64,000 nt of DNA from Marinobacter sp. DY40_1A1 (GCF_016597815.1 NZ_VCHA01000005.1:186001-250000), one strand, 5' to 3'. Positions 6,703-15,790 are shown, counted from the stretch's first letter. Program-made: numbers and translations. Notes: generated by a model from the letters alone, not told the origin.

Positions 6703-7521
6703 ATGAAAGGCCTGAAACCTACATTGCTAGCGCTGTGTATTGCGGGGGTTACACCTGCAGCCATGGCTGACATACAGCGCCTGGATGATTCCATGATGGG
6801 TAACATCACGGGGCAGGCGGGCGTAAGTATTGAACTTGAAACGAAAATCGATATCGGCCGCTTCCTTTATTTCGATGAAGGTGCGCTGGCTATCGAAAAC
6901 ATCAGTATTGGCGGTGCCGAGCGCACGGATTTCTTCGGGTTCGGCGGGATTGCCGGGCCAACCGGTACAGATCGGTTGGACAATATCCGGATTGATATTG
7001 ATGTGCTTGCGGATGGCGATGCTGCGATTAATATCGTGCCAACAAACTTTGCTGCGGTGGATTTTCGTATCACCACAGGTGCCTGGTATCTGGCTGCCAC
7101 AGACGGAAGTAATAATTCCACCGATCTGATTGGCAACTTTTTTGCGGAGGGCTTGATGGGGCGTGGCTCTATTCACATTGATACAGCAACCGATGTGATG
7201 CGCTTCAGAACAGCTTTCGCGATTGAGACCATGGAGTTTGATGTGCCATTCCTGGCGATTGGTGTGCGTGGCATGCAAATCACCGGTGCCGATTACGATC
7301 GCTCTTTCCCCAGTCCGTTGGATCTGTTTGCTGAGGTGGATCTTTATATCTACGAAGGCGCTCGGTTCTCTAACGGTTGGTCGTCTTTGGCGATTGAGAT
7401 GCCGTCGTTCCGGGCGGATATCGGGATCAATGAACTGATTGTTGGCCAGCAGTCCATAGGCAGTATTTTTGTGGATGACCTTGCGATTACAAATACGTCG
7501 ATGCGTATCTACGGTCACTAA
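6703..7521 (+). CDS. DUF6160-like secreted protein
   Basis: 272 residues from ATG at 6703 (AAGGAAAAG upstream). A signal peptide covers about residues 1-23 (LKPTLLALCIAGVTPAAMA). The mature start, DIQRLDDSMMGNITGQAGVSIELE, is the hallmark of a family of exported proteins of unknown function found in marine gammaproteobacteria (DUF6160, from memory). The rest is beta-rich with repeated acidic or glycine-rich turns (DIDVLADGDAAINIV), consistent with a surface or pilus-associated beta structure. It stands alone, ends at a strong terminator, and is divergent from nrdJ. The adhesive or envelope role is inference only. Confidence 0.65.
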   Translation: MKGLKPTLLALCIAGVTPAAMADIQRLDDSMMGNITGQAGVSIELETKIDIGRFLYFDEGALAIENISIGGAERTDFFGFGGIAGPTGTDRLDNIRIDIDVLADGDAAINIVPTNFAAVDFRITTGAWYLAATDGSNNSTDLIGNFFAEGLMGRGSIHIDTATDVMRFRTAFAIETMEFDVPFLAIGVRGMQITGADYDRSFPSPLDLFAEVDLYIYEGARFSNGWSSLAIEMPSFRADIGINELIVGQQSIGSIFVDDLAITNTSMRIYGH

Positions 7522-7536
7522 GGGTTGGTGCAGTAA

Positions 7537-7571
7537 CAAAAAAGCGGGAGCTTCAGGCTCCCGCTTTTTTG
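7537..7571. terminator. bidirectional rho-independent terminator
   Basis: AAAAAAGCGGGAGC TTCAG GCTCCCGCTTTTTT forms an eight-pair GC stem flanked by A and T runs. It can stop transcription from both the DUF6160-like gene and the converging ABC operon. Confidence 0.92.
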
Positions 7572-8366
7572 TTAACCGAGCAGTAAACTGTCGTCGTCTA
7601 CCGTTAGCCCGCGCTGTTTTTCAAACAGTTCCAGAAGATCCTTCACTTCCAGGCCTTCCCGGTCTTTGCCTGCAATATCAAACACCACCTGGCCCTGATG
7701 CAGCATGACTGTGCGGGTGCCCACTTCCAGCGCCTGCTTCATGCTGTGGGTGACCATCAGAGCTGTCAGCTTTTGCTCGTTGATGATCTTGGTAGTGAGT
7801 TCCAGTACAAAAGCAGCGGTTTTCGGGTCCAGTGCTGCGGTGTGCTCATCCAGCAACAGAATGGCGGATGGAGTAAGACTTGCCATCAACAGGCTTACGG
7901 CCTGGCGTTGGCCACCGGAGAGTAGGCCCATTTTGTCGCCAAGGCGGTTTTCCAGCCCAAGGTTCAAAGAGGAGAGGCTTTCCCGGAATTTGTCCATGTA
8001 CTGCCGTTTAACGGCGGTACTCAAGCCGCGGCGCTGGCCACGCTTTATGGCAAGCGAGAGGTTTTCTTCAATGCTAAGGCCTTCGCAGGTGCCTGCGAGT
8101 GGGTCCTGAAATACCCGTGCTACCCGGCCCGCCCGTTTATGGGTTGGCAGTTTGGTAACATTTACGTTGTCGACCACGATAGTGCCGCTATCGACCAGGG
8201 TTTCACCTGCCAGAGCGTTCAGGAAGGTGGACTTGCCGGCGCCGTTACTGCCAATCACGGTAACAAATTCACCCTGATTCACGGTCAGGCTCATGCCTCG
8301 CAGTGCAGGGTTCTCCAATGGAGTGCCCTTGCCAAAGGTAAGCCGGAGATCGGTTGCGCTGATCAT
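7572..8366 (-). CDS. ABC importer ATPase, TrpZ-like
   Basis: 264 residues. Walker A GSNGAGKST is near residue 39, the signature LSGGQRQAVS near 150, and Walker B ILLLDEHTAALDP follows, with switch histidine in VTHSMKQ. It is the last gene of a three-gene operon (binding protein, permease, ATPase) of the type known for tryptophan/tyrosine uptake (TrpXYZ) and for uncharacterised COG1101 systems. It probably powers import of an aromatic amino acid or similar solute. The gene starts nine bases after the permease stop. Confidence 0.88.
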   Translation of the reverse strand: MISATDLRLTFGKGTPLENPALRGMSLTVNQGEFVTVIGSNGAGKSTFLNALAGETLVDSGTIVVDNVNVTKLPTHKRAGRVARVFQDPLAGTCEGLSIEENLSLAIKRGQRRGLSTAVKRQYMDKFRESLSSLNLGLENRLGDKMGLLSGGQRQAVSLLMASLTPSAILLLDEHTAALDPKTAAFVLELTTKIINEQKLTALMVTHSMKQALEVGTRTVMLHQGQVVFDIAGKDREGLEVKDLLELFEKQRGLTVDDDSLLLG

Positions 8367-8375
8367 AGTGCCTCC

Positions 8376-9278
8376 TCAGGCCTTTTTGCTGGTGAGTTTG
8401 TTTACCAGAGAAGTGCGAACCCCAGGCAGTACAATCGCCAAGGTAACCAGCACAGCGGTAATCAGGTTCAAATCTTGCGCCTGCAGGCCGAGGAAGTCGG
8501 CGTTCAGGGCAAAGGCAATGGCCAGGCGGTAGATGATGGCGCCAACTACGCAGGCAATCAGGGCGCGTACAACGGTTGATGGGGTGATAACCGCTTCACC
8601 ACCAATCAGCGAGGCCAGGCCAATAACAATTACACCAACGCCCATGGTTACATCTGCTGCGCCTTGGCTCTGGGCAAACAGGGCACCCGCCAGGCCAACC
8701 AGGCCGTTGGAAACGGCAACGCCGAGAATGATCATGGCGCCTGTGGCAATGCCTTGGGCACGGGCCATTCTGGGGTTAGCTCCGGTGGCGCGCATGGCCA
8801 GGCCGGTTTCAGATTTCATGAAGCGCCAGAGCAGAATAAGGGCGACAACAATCACGATCGCAAACAGCAATACCGGCACCTGATGGTAAGCGATGTCCAG
8901 CGAGTACCACGGGGTGAGTACGGTTTCTTCACCTAGCAGCGCTATGTTTGGCCGCCCCATTACCCGCAGGTTAATGGAGTAGAGGGCAATCATTGTGAGG
9001 ATGGATGCCAGCAGGTTCAGGATGTTCAGTTTTACGTTGAGTATCGCAGTGACCGCACCGGCGGCCATGCCGGCAAGAACCGCAGAACCGGTTGCCAGCC
9101 ACGGGTTCCAGCCTTCCATAATAAGGACGGCTGCAACAGCAGCGCCAAGGGGGAAGCTGCCGTCAACGGTCAGATCCGGGAAATCGAGTACACGAAAAGA
9201 GAGGTAGATACCGAACGCAACCAGACCATAAATAAGGCCAGTTTCGACTGCGCCGTAAAATGCAATTTCACTGAGCAT
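8376..9278 (-). CDS. ABC importer permease, TrpY-like
   Basis: 300 residues with eight or more hydrophobic segments, the fold of branched-chain-type permeases (a MLSEIAFYGAVETGLIYGLVAFGIYLSFRVL-like opening, given here only in outline). The glycine-rich GASSA-like loop near residue 165 reads ATGANPRMARAQGI, the usual ATPase-contact site in this family. It is the second gene of the operon and is separated from the binding-protein gene by a terminator-like hairpin. Substrate cannot be read from sequence; aromatic amino acids are the best guess from family. Confidence 0.87.
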   Translation of the reverse strand: MLSEIAFYGAVETGLIYGLVAFGIYLSFRVLDFPDLTVDGSFPLGAAVAAVLIMEGWNPWLATGSAVLAGMAAGAVTAILNVKLNILNLLASILTMIALYSINLRVMGRPNIALLGEETVLTPWYSLDIAYHQVPVLLFAIVIVVALILLWRFMKSETGLAMRATGANPRMARAQGIATGAMIILGVAVSNGLVGLAGALFAQSQGAADVTMGVGVIVIGLASLIGGEAVITPSTVVRALIACVVGAIIYRLAIAFALNADFLGLQAQDLNLITAVLVTLAIVLPGVRTSLVNKLTSKKA

Positions 9279-9303
9279 GGGAAAGATTCACTGTGGAAGA
9301 AAA

Positions 9304-9340
9304 ACGGGCGGGCCCTTTATACAGAACCCGCCCGTGTAAG
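9304..9340 (-). terminator. intra-operon terminator/attenuator
   Basis: On the minus strand ACGGGCGGG and CCCGCCCGT pair perfectly over nine bases around a 14-base loop and are followed by TTTTTCTT. It lies between the binding-protein and permease genes, so it probably lets only part of the transcripts continue, giving more binding protein than permease. Confidence 0.8.
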
Positions 9341-9347
9341 TCAGGTG

Positions 9348-10322
9348 TTACTTGCCACTACTAATCACTTCAGCAGCTTCTGCGAGTACGTCGTCTGGCA
9401 GGGTGATGCCCATGCGCTCACCAGCTTCGGGGTTTACAAACAGGTTGAGCTTTTCCATGGTTTCTACCGGCATGCCAGCTGGCTTTTCACCGTTAAGGAT
9501 GCGCACAACCATAACGCCGGCCTGACGACCGTGGTCGTAGTAATCAAAACCCAGTGCGGCAACAGCGCCACGGGCAACGGTGGCTGTATCGGCTGCAAAT
9601 ACAGGGATCTTGGCGCGTTCGCCTACTGAGATAACTGCCTCAGCAGCGCTGATCACAGTGTTGTCTGTGGTCAGGTAAATAGCATCGGCTTTGCCTACCA
9701 GGGAGCGCGCTGCACCGAGCACTTCGGAGGTCTTGGTGGCAGCACCTTTAACCAGAGTCAGGCCGCGGGCTTCAAGGCGCTCTTCAAGCAGTTCAATAAG
9801 AGATACTGCGTTGGCTTCACCGGGGTTATATACGGTGCCGATGCGCTTGGCATTCGGAACCATGCGCAGCAGCATGTCGATGTGCTTGTCGATCGGCAAC
9901 ATATCGCTTACGCCGGTTATGTTCGCGCCGGGTTCTTCAGCAGTTTTTACGAGTTTAGCGCCTACCGGGTCTGTTACGGCTGCAAACACTACCGGAATAT
10001 TGCGGGCAGCTGCTGCAACGGTTTGTGCGGAGGGCGTTGCGATGGCCACAATCACGTCGGTGTTATCGCCCACAAATTTACGGGCAATCTGGGAGGCGAT
10101 AGCGGAGTTACCTTGGGCGCTTTCGTGCATGAGTTTCAGGTTTTCACCTTCAATAAAACCCTGTGCAGCCAGTTCATCTTTAACACCCTGGTGAACGGCA
10201 TCGAGAGCAGGGTGCTCTACAATTTGCGTAATAGCGACAACACGAGGCTCTGCAGCCTGTGAAAGACTTGCCAGTGCCATTAATGACGCGCCCAGCAGGG
10301 TGCGCAGGGTTTTCTTGGCCAT
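9348..10322 (-). CDS. ABC importer substrate-binding protein, TrpX-like
   Basis: 324 residues with a signal peptide at residues 1-23 (MAKKTLRTLLGASLMALASLSQA). The mature protein has the two-lobed periplasmic-binding fold of the COG2984 family: an opening VVAITQIVEHPALDAVHQG, then IPVVFAAVTDPVGAKLV and the ITGVSDM segment typical of TrpX. It captures a small solute, likely tryptophan, tyrosine or a relative, in the periplasm and delivers it to the permease. It is the first gene of the operon. There is no lipobox, so it is a free periplasmic protein. Confidence 0.87.
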   Translation of the reverse strand: MAKKTLRTLLGASLMALASLSQAAEPRVVAITQIVEHPALDAVHQGVKDELAAQGFIEGENLKLMHESAQGNSAIASQIARKFVGDNTDVIVAIATPSAQTVAAAARNIPVVFAAVTDPVGAKLVKTAEEPGANITGVSDMLPIDKHIDMLLRMVPNAKRIGTVYNPGEANAVSLIELLEERLEARGLTLVKGAATKTSEVLGAARSLVGKADAIYLTTDNTVISAAEAVISVGERAKIPVFAADTATVARGAVAALGFDYYDHGRQAGVMVVRILNGEKPAGMPVETMEKLNLFVNPEAGERMGITLPDDVLAEAAEVISSGK

Positions 10323-10562
10323 ATGCCCATCTCCGAGGTATTTTTTCGTTATATGTGGTTATTAAGGTGCGAGAGTTTAACACAGCCCCACCAACGGGAC
10401 ACCAGAGCATGTTAACGTGGTGGGCGCCTGATCCGATATACCTGATTGAGTTTCTCTTCAGTTGGCCTAAGTCACGCTTTGGCTGGCCATAATGTGTTGA
10501 AATACCCTACTAAAGTCTAAATAATGCCCTTATAAATCAAATAACGAAAGCAAGGAAAATCC

Positions 10563-12230
10563 ATGCAAACAAAAAATAAGCTTCCGCTGGATATGGTCTA
10601 TCACTGGGAGGCTGCCAAGTCGAATTCCCTTTATATGACTCAGCCCATCGGTGATGGCAAGGTGGTGGAGTACACATGGGGGAGGGCCGTTGATGAAGCA
10701 CGTCGCATGGCGTCTTATCTGAAATCTCTGAACCTGCCAGAGAAAAGCCGCGTAGGCCTGATTTCCAAAAACTGCGCGCACTGGATTATGACCGATTGGG
10801 CGATCTGGATGGCTGGCCATATTTCCGTGCCTTTGTATCCAACGCTCAACGCAGACACAGTCAACTACGTACTGAACCACGCCGAATGCGATGTTCTGTT
10901 CGTAGGCAAACTGGACGACTGGGATATGATGAAACCGGGCGTTCCTGAATCTGTTCGCTGTATTTCTTTCCCCCTGAGCCCCCCCAACGACTTTGAAACC
11001 TGGGATGACATTGTTGCCAAGTATCCGCCTCTTGAAGAGAAGGTTCAGCGCGATGCAGACGAGCTGGCAACCATTGTTTACACCTCGGGCAGCACCGGAA
11101 AGCCTAAAGGCGTGATGTTGAGCTTCCGTAATATGGCATTTGCAGCCGAAGGTGGCATGGAGGTTCTGCAGGTTGGTGCCAATGAGCGCATGCTGTCTTA
11201 CTTGCCGCTGGCGCACGTGTTTGAGCGTACGTTTGTGGAGCTGGCGTCGTTGTATGCAGGCTTTCATCTGTTTTTTGCAGAATCTCTCGACACGTTTGTT
11301 GACGACATGAAGCGGGCGCAGCCAACACTGTTCCTTTCAGTGCCACGGCTGTGGGTGCGGTTCCAGCAAGGTGTTCTGCAGAAGCTCCCGCAGAAGAAGC
11401 TTAACAAGCTGCTGAAGATTCCTGTGGTAAGCAAGCTGATCAAAAAGAAAGTTCTCAAGGGGCTGGGCCTCGATAAGGTCAAGCTGGCTGGTAGTGGGTC
11501 TGCTCCGCTGGCCGGTGATGTGCTGGATTGGTATCGCAACCTCGGCCTGGAGTTGCTGGAGGGTTATGGCATGTCGGAGAACTTTGCCTATTCCCATATC
11601 AACAAGCCAGGGCGTTCCCGTACTGGTTATGTGGGCGAGTCCATGCCAGGAGTAGACACCAAGATTAGCCCCGCGGGTGAAATCCTGATCAAAAGCCCGG
11701 CAACTATGATGGGCTACTACAAGGATGAGGAACAAACCAAAGGTGTCTTTACCGAAGACGGCTACCTGAAAACCGGCGATAAGGGCGAAATCGACGAGAT
11801 GGGCCGCCTGAAAATCACTGGCCGGATGAAGGAAATCTTCAAGACCAGTAAGGGTAAGTACATCGCCCCTGCGCCTATTGAAAACAAGTTGATGGCAAAT
11901 CAGTCTATCGAATTGGTTTGTGTGTCTGGTGCCAACCAGACCCAGCCCTTTGCCATGATTCAGTTGGCGGAAGGCATCAGGCCCAAGCTTGGCGATCCGA
12001 GCGTGCGTAAGGAGCTTGAGGAAGAATTAACGGAGCTGGTTGAAAGGGTGAACAAAACTGTGGATCCCCATGAGCAATTGGCCTTCGTTATTATTGTTAG
12101 CGATGAGTGGAGTATCGAAAACAGCTTCCTGACACCAACGCTGAAGCTGAAGCGGAACGTGGTGGAAGACACTTACGAAGGCAAAGTAAACGAATGGTAT
12201 GCGCAAAAGAAGAAGGTAGTTTGGCAGTAA
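10563..12230 (+). CDS. long-chain acyl-CoA synthetase (AMP-forming)
   Basis: 555 residues of the ANL superfamily, closest in layout to the FAA1-type (COG1022) fatty acyl-CoA ligases. The AMP/phosphate loop YTSGSTGKPKGVML is near residue 175, LLEGYGMSEN near 335 and the hinge TGDKGEIDEMGRLKITGR near 405. The catalytic lysine is expected near KTSKGKYIAP. It activates a carboxylic acid with ATP and joins it to CoA. A hotdog thioesterase follows, suggesting a shared role in acyl-CoA turnover. ATG at 10563 is preceded by AAGGAAA. The chain-length range is not readable from sequence. Confidence 0.88.
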   Translation: MQTKNKLPLDMVYHWEAAKSNSLYMTQPIGDGKVVEYTWGRAVDEARRMASYLKSLNLPEKSRVGLISKNCAHWIMTDWAIWMAGHISVPLYPTLNADTVNYVLNHAECDVLFVGKLDDWDMMKPGVPESVRCISFPLSPPNDFETWDDIVAKYPPLEEKVQRDADELATIVYTSGSTGKPKGVMLSFRNMAFAAEGGMEVLQVGANERMLSYLPLAHVFERTFVELASLYAGFHLFFAESLDTFVDDMKRAQPTLFLSVPRLWVRFQQGVLQKLPQKKLNKLLKIPVVSKLIKKKVLKGLGLDKVKLAGSGSAPLAGDVLDWYRNLGLELLEGYGMSENFAYSHINKPGRSRTGYVGESMPGVDTKISPAGEILIKSPATMMGYYKDEEQTKGVFTEDGYLKTGDKGEIDEMGRLKITGRMKEIFKTSKGKYIAPAPIENKLMANQSIELVCVSGANQTQPFAMIQLAEGIRPKLGDPSVRKELEEELTELVERVNKTVDPHEQLAFVIIVSDEWSIENSFLTPTLKLKRNVVEDTYEGKVNEWYAQKKKVVWQ

Positions 12231-12253
12231 CGCATAATCCGTTTTGTTTTCAA

Positions 12254-12288
12254 ATCAGGCCCGGCTCGCGCTGGGCCTGATGCGTTTT
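12254..12288 (+). terminator. hairpin after acyl-CoA synthetase gene
   Basis: ATCAGGCCC and GGGCCTGAT form a nine-pair perfect stem around a 10-base loop, followed by GCGTTTTGG. The T run is short, so termination may be partial. Confidence 0.6.
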
Positions 12289-12358
12289 GGAACCGACATT
12301 GGTCGCATTGGGAAAGGCGAATGGCGGGCATAGAATTAACTCACATCAGGAGGGGGTT

Positions 12359-12850
12359 ATGGCTCAGCTTTCCGCATTCCAACGGCGCATCCATGAGGAA
12401 ATTCCACTTTCCCGCGCCCTGGGCATTGAACTGCATTCATGGGATGGCAGTTCGTTGCTTCTCAGTGCACCGCTTGCACCTAACATCAATCACCAGGGTA
12501 CCGGTTTTGGCGGTAGTGTTTATTCGGTGGCCGTAACGGCAGCCTGGAGCCTCACGGAGCTTGCGCTGGCCGATCTTGGGTTGAAGGGAAATGTGGTGGT
12601 GCAGACAGGAAGTATTGATTACCTTGAGCCAGTGACCACTGATTTCTACGCCATTTGTCGCTTGCCAGGGGATGAAATTCCCGAGCGTTTCAGGAGGAGT
12701 CTGGCAAGGCATGGTAAGGGGCGTCTGGATTTGACCACAGAAGTGTTCTGCGGCAAACCGAACCCTTTGCCCAAGGGTGATCCGGTGGCGGTGTTTCAGG
12801 GCAGGTTTGTGGTTCAGGATGCCCGCTCAAAAGTAACACCGCAGCTTTGA
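12359..12850 (+). CDS. YiiD C-terminal-type hotdog thioesterase
   Basis: 163 residues from ATG at 12359, chosen because CAGGAGGGGG lies just upstream; a longer frame without a good ribosome binding site opens earlier. The sequence LSAPLAPNINHQGTGFGGSVYSV fits the substrate-binding helix of the YiiD C-terminal thioesterase family, with the hotdog pattern TGSIDYLEPVTTDFYA following. It probably hydrolyses an acyl-CoA or acyl-carrier thioester. It follows the acyl-CoA synthetase by 128 bases with a hairpin between. It converges on the iron permease gene with six bases between stops. Confidence 0.78.
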   Translation: MAQLSAFQRRIHEEIPLSRALGIELHSWDGSSLLLSAPLAPNINHQGTGFGGSVYSVAVTAAWSLTELALADLGLKGNVVVQTGSIDYLEPVTTDFYAICRLPGDEIPERFRRSLARHGKGRLDLTTEVFCGKPNPLPKGDPVAVFQGRFVVQDARSKVTPQL

Positions 12851-12856
12851 GGTGTA

Positions 12857-14545
12857 TCAGGCCATAGAGCGGGTATTGGAGATGGACCGGCTCATCAGAA
12901 TGATTGGAATAATGCCGGCCAATACAATAATCAGGGCAGGTAGGGCGCTGTGGTACAGGCGCTCATCAGAGGCAAACTGATACACGTAAGTAGCCAGTGT
13001 TTCAAAGTTAAATGGCCGGAGTATCAGGGTGGCCGGCAACTCTTTCATGCAGTCCACAAACACCACCAGTGCAGCGGTTATAAGGGTTCCGCGTAGCATG
13101 GGCAGGTGCACTTTTACCAATGTTTTGCCTGGGCTGTTGCCCAGTGACCGCGAGGCCATGTCCATGCTCGGGGTAATCTTCTGCAGAGCACTTTCCACAC
13201 TGCCGGCAGACACCGCCAGGAAGCGCACGGTATACGCAAACACAATAGCGAAGGCTGAGCCGCTCAGCAGCAGGCCGGTGCTCACACCGAAGTAATCCCG
13301 CATCAGGCTGTCCAGCCAGTTGTCAAAGCCCGCCAGGGGTACAATCACACCTACTGCCAGTACTGCCCCCGGCATGGCGTATCCCAGGCTTGAGAGGCGC
13401 ATGAGCACCTGCATACCACGGGTGTTGTGGAGCCTGCGGCTGTAAGCAAGAGTAACGCCGATCAGGAGGGTGGTCAGGGCCGCAGTTCCCGAAAGGAACA
13501 GACTGTTAAAGGTGTTGCGTACAAAATCCGGGTTCCAGCTTTCACCAAAATACTCCCAGGCATAAACACCAAGTGTGACCCCGGGAATGACAAAGCCGAG
13601 CACTACTGGCACAGCGCAAACGGCTACGCATATCAGTTGTCGGGGGAATGACATGGTGAAACGGCGGATAGGGTCGCGGTTGTCTCGCGCTGCGAACTGT
13701 TGCTGGCGCCGGCGGGAATAGCGTTCAAGGGTGACCAGAATCACAACAAAGATGAGCATGGTGGTGGCTATCTGCGCGGCACCGCCCAGGTTGCCCAGGT
13801 TCATCCAGGTGTCAAACAGGCCTGCTGTCAGTGTTTGAACCGCAAAGAAGTCGACGGTGCCAAAATCGTTCAGTGTTTCCATCAATACCAGTGACAGGCC
13901 AACAGCAACGGCAGGGCGGGCGATGGGTAATACCACTTTGAAAAACGTGCTCAGCGCTGAGTGGCCAAGGCTGCGGCTAACAGCAAACAAGGAGGGCGAC
14001 TGTTCCAGAAAGGCGGCGCGGGCAAGAAGGTAAACGTATGGGTAAAGCACAAGGCCGATCATCAAGGTGGCGCCTTCGAGGCTGCGGATTTCGGGGAACC
14101 AGTAATCCGCGGCGTTGGTCCAGCCAAAGATATCTCTCAGAGCACCTTGTACGGGGCCAGCATAATCCAGAAGGCTGGTGTAAACATAGGCAATAACGTA
14201 CGCAGGCACGGCAAACGGCAGCAGCATGGCCCATTCAAAGAACTTGCGCCCCGGGAATTCGCACATGGTGACGGCCCAGGCGGTTGAAAGGCCGATGACC
14301 AGAGTAATGGCACCTACTCCGGCCATGAGTTTAATTGTTGTTACAAGATAGCGGGGGAGTGTGGTGTCCAGCAGGTGTGGCCAAATATTCTCTTCAGGGA
14401 AGAAGGCCAGGAATATAACAGAGAGAACCGGTAGTGCGACGATGGCTGTGGTGAGCGCGGCGCTGAACAACCAGCGGCGTGAAGTGCGCTTTGCCAGCAG
14501 GGGCTGGGTAAGCCCGGGGTTAACGCTGGTCGCAACCTCGCTCAT
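12857..14545 (-). CDS. ferric-iron-type ABC permease (FbpB/SfuB family)
   Basis: 562 residues made of two similar halves, each with about six membrane segments and an EAA-type loop (SRSLGHSALSTFFKVVLPIARPA and SRSLGNSPGKTLVKVHLPMLRG regions). This fused two-domain permease is typical of Fe3+ importers (FbpB, SfuB, FutB). It follows the binding-protein gene after a strong hairpin. No ATPase gene lies next to it, so the system must borrow an FbpC-like ATPase encoded elsewhere. The related fused permeases for thiamine or phosphonate are alternatives, but the partner binding protein favours iron. Confidence 0.85.
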   Translation of the reverse strand: MSEVATSVNPGLTQPLLAKRTSRRWLFSAALTTAIVALPVLSVIFLAFFPEENIWPHLLDTTLPRYLVTTIKLMAGVGAITLVIGLSTAWAVTMCEFPGRKFFEWAMLLPFAVPAYVIAYVYTSLLDYAGPVQGALRDIFGWTNAADYWFPEIRSLEGATLMIGLVLYPYVYLLARAAFLEQSPSLFAVSRSLGHSALSTFFKVVLPIARPAVAVGLSLVLMETLNDFGTVDFFAVQTLTAGLFDTWMNLGNLGGAAQIATTMLIFVVILVTLERYSRRRQQQFAARDNRDPIRRFTMSFPRQLICVAVCAVPVVLGFVIPGVTLGVYAWEYFGESWNPDFVRNTFNSLFLSGTAALTTLLIGVTLAYSRRLHNTRGMQVLMRLSSLGYAMPGAVLAVGVIVPLAGFDNWLDSLMRDYFGVSTGLLLSGSAFAIVFAYTVRFLAVSAGSVESALQKITPSMDMASRSLGNSPGKTLVKVHLPMLRGTLITAALVVFVDCMKELPATLILRPFNFETLATYVYQFASDERLYHSALPALIIVLAGIIPIILMSRSISNTRSMA

Positions 14546-14665
14546 AGGGTTCCTGTTAACAAATAAAGATGGAATAGGGTTTAACGTTGAAGGGTAGGGA
14601 TTGTAGTCAGCTCAAATAGCCGCTGCAATGATTGGTGTCATTTGGCTGGTCGATTTAAAGGTAAA

Positions 14666-14694
14666 GCGAGGGTGGTTGTTTGTGCCACCCTCGC
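14666..14694 (-). terminator. intra-operon hairpin between iron-binding and permease genes
   Basis: GCGAGGGTGG and CCACCCTCGC form a perfect ten-pair stem with a nine-base loop; on the minus strand TTTACCTTT follows. It should reduce read-through from the binding-protein gene to the permease gene. Confidence 0.72.
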
Positions 14695-14704
14695 CAAAGC
14701 AATT

Positions 14705-15721
14705 TTACTCGCCGTCGTAATCTACGCGGTCAACCAGTTTCACAGCTGCGTTGCGCTTGTCTGCAATTTCCTGGAGGGAAAGGCTGTCTGGCTGGATTTT
14801 GCCCCATTCTGCTACCAGGCCAGTTGGTGTTACGTTCGGGTTTGCAGGATATTCAGTGTTCGCCTCAGCGTAAATGCCCTGAGCTTCCGGTGAAGACAGG
14901 AATTCCATCAGCTTGATTGCGTTGTCCCGGTTCGGGGTGCTCTTGGTCAGGGAGATGCCACTGATGTTGATGTGAGTTCCACGGCCGTCGGCGTTGGGGA
15001 ACACCAGTCGAACGGCTTCTGCCGTTGGGCGCTGGCTCTCATCCTGCAGCATATTGCCGTAGTAGTAGCTGTTGCCGATAGACACATCACACACGCCTTC
15101 CGCTATGGCTTTAATCTGGTCGCGGTCGCCGCCCTGTGGCTTGCGGGCGAGGTTGTCTTTAAGGCCCTTGAGCCAGGTTTCCGTCTCGGCTTCGCCGTGG
15201 TGGGAAATCATGGATGAGATCAGAGCAATGTTATAAGGGTGCTTGCCGCTGCGGGTACAGATGCGGTTATCCCACTTGGGGTCAGCCAGTTGCTCGTAGG
15301 TTGTGATTTCACCTTCTTCAACGCGCTCTTTGGAAGTGAAAATCAGGCGCGCACGGGTAGTGAGGCCAAACCACTTGCCTTCAGGATGGCGAAGGTTTTC
15401 CGGTATGTTTTTCTCCAGTACGTCGTTATCCAGGCCTTGTACCAGATCGCGCTCTACCAGTTCGTTAAGGCGAGAGATGTCTACGGTCATCACAACGTCG
15501 GCTGGGCTGTTGCGACCCTCACGCTCCAGGCGCTCGGCCAGACCTTGCTTTGCAAACACAACATTGCTCTTGATGCCGGTCTCTTTTTCAAAAGCGTTTA
15601 GCAGAGGCTCAAGAAGATACGCTTGGCGGTACGAGTAGATATTCACTTCGCCGTCTGCGGAGGCGGCAAGGGGAAGAGCGGTGAGGGCGATTGCCGCAGT
15701 TGCAGCGAGTTTCATGCGCAT
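14705..15721 (-). CDS. ferric-iron-type ABC substrate-binding protein (FbpA/FutA family)
   Basis: 338 residues from ATG at 15721, chosen for AAAGGA seven bases upstream. A signal peptide spans about residues 1-22 (ending LPLAASA). The mature start EVNIYSYRQAYLLEPLLNAFEKETG is characteristic of FbpA/FutA-type iron-binding proteins, and the paired tyrosines in GNSYYYGNML match the iron ligands of that family. It captures Fe3+ in the periplasm for the permease downstream. A Fur-like sequence lies upstream. Confidence 0.87.
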   Translation of the reverse strand: MRMKLAATAAIALTALPLAASADGEVNIYSYRQAYLLEPLLNAFEKETGIKSNVVFAKQGLAERLEREGRNSPADVVMTVDISRLNELVERDLVQGLDNDVLEKNIPENLRHPEGKWFGLTTRARLIFTSKERVEEGEITTYEQLADPKWDNRICTRSGKHPYNIALISSMISHHGEAETETWLKGLKDNLARKPQGGDRDQIKAIAEGVCDVSIGNSYYYGNMLQDESQRPTAEAVRLVFPNADGRGTHINISGISLTKSTPNRDNAIKLMEFLSSPEAQGIYAEANTEYPANPNVTPTGLVAEWGKIQPDSLSLQEIADKRNAAVKLVDRVDYDGE

Positions 15722-15790
15722 AGTGCATCCTTTAATGAGTCTGTTTGGGTTCGCATCAGTGTTTAAGATGCGCTGTGACCTGTAAACGCC

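Noticed and set aside
10386..10424. CCCCACCA/TGGTGGG inverted repeat as a leader-peptide attenuator of the TrpX-like gene
   Set aside because: It lies upstream of the start without an aromatic-rich leader peptide or alternative hairpins, so a Trp attenuator cannot be supported.
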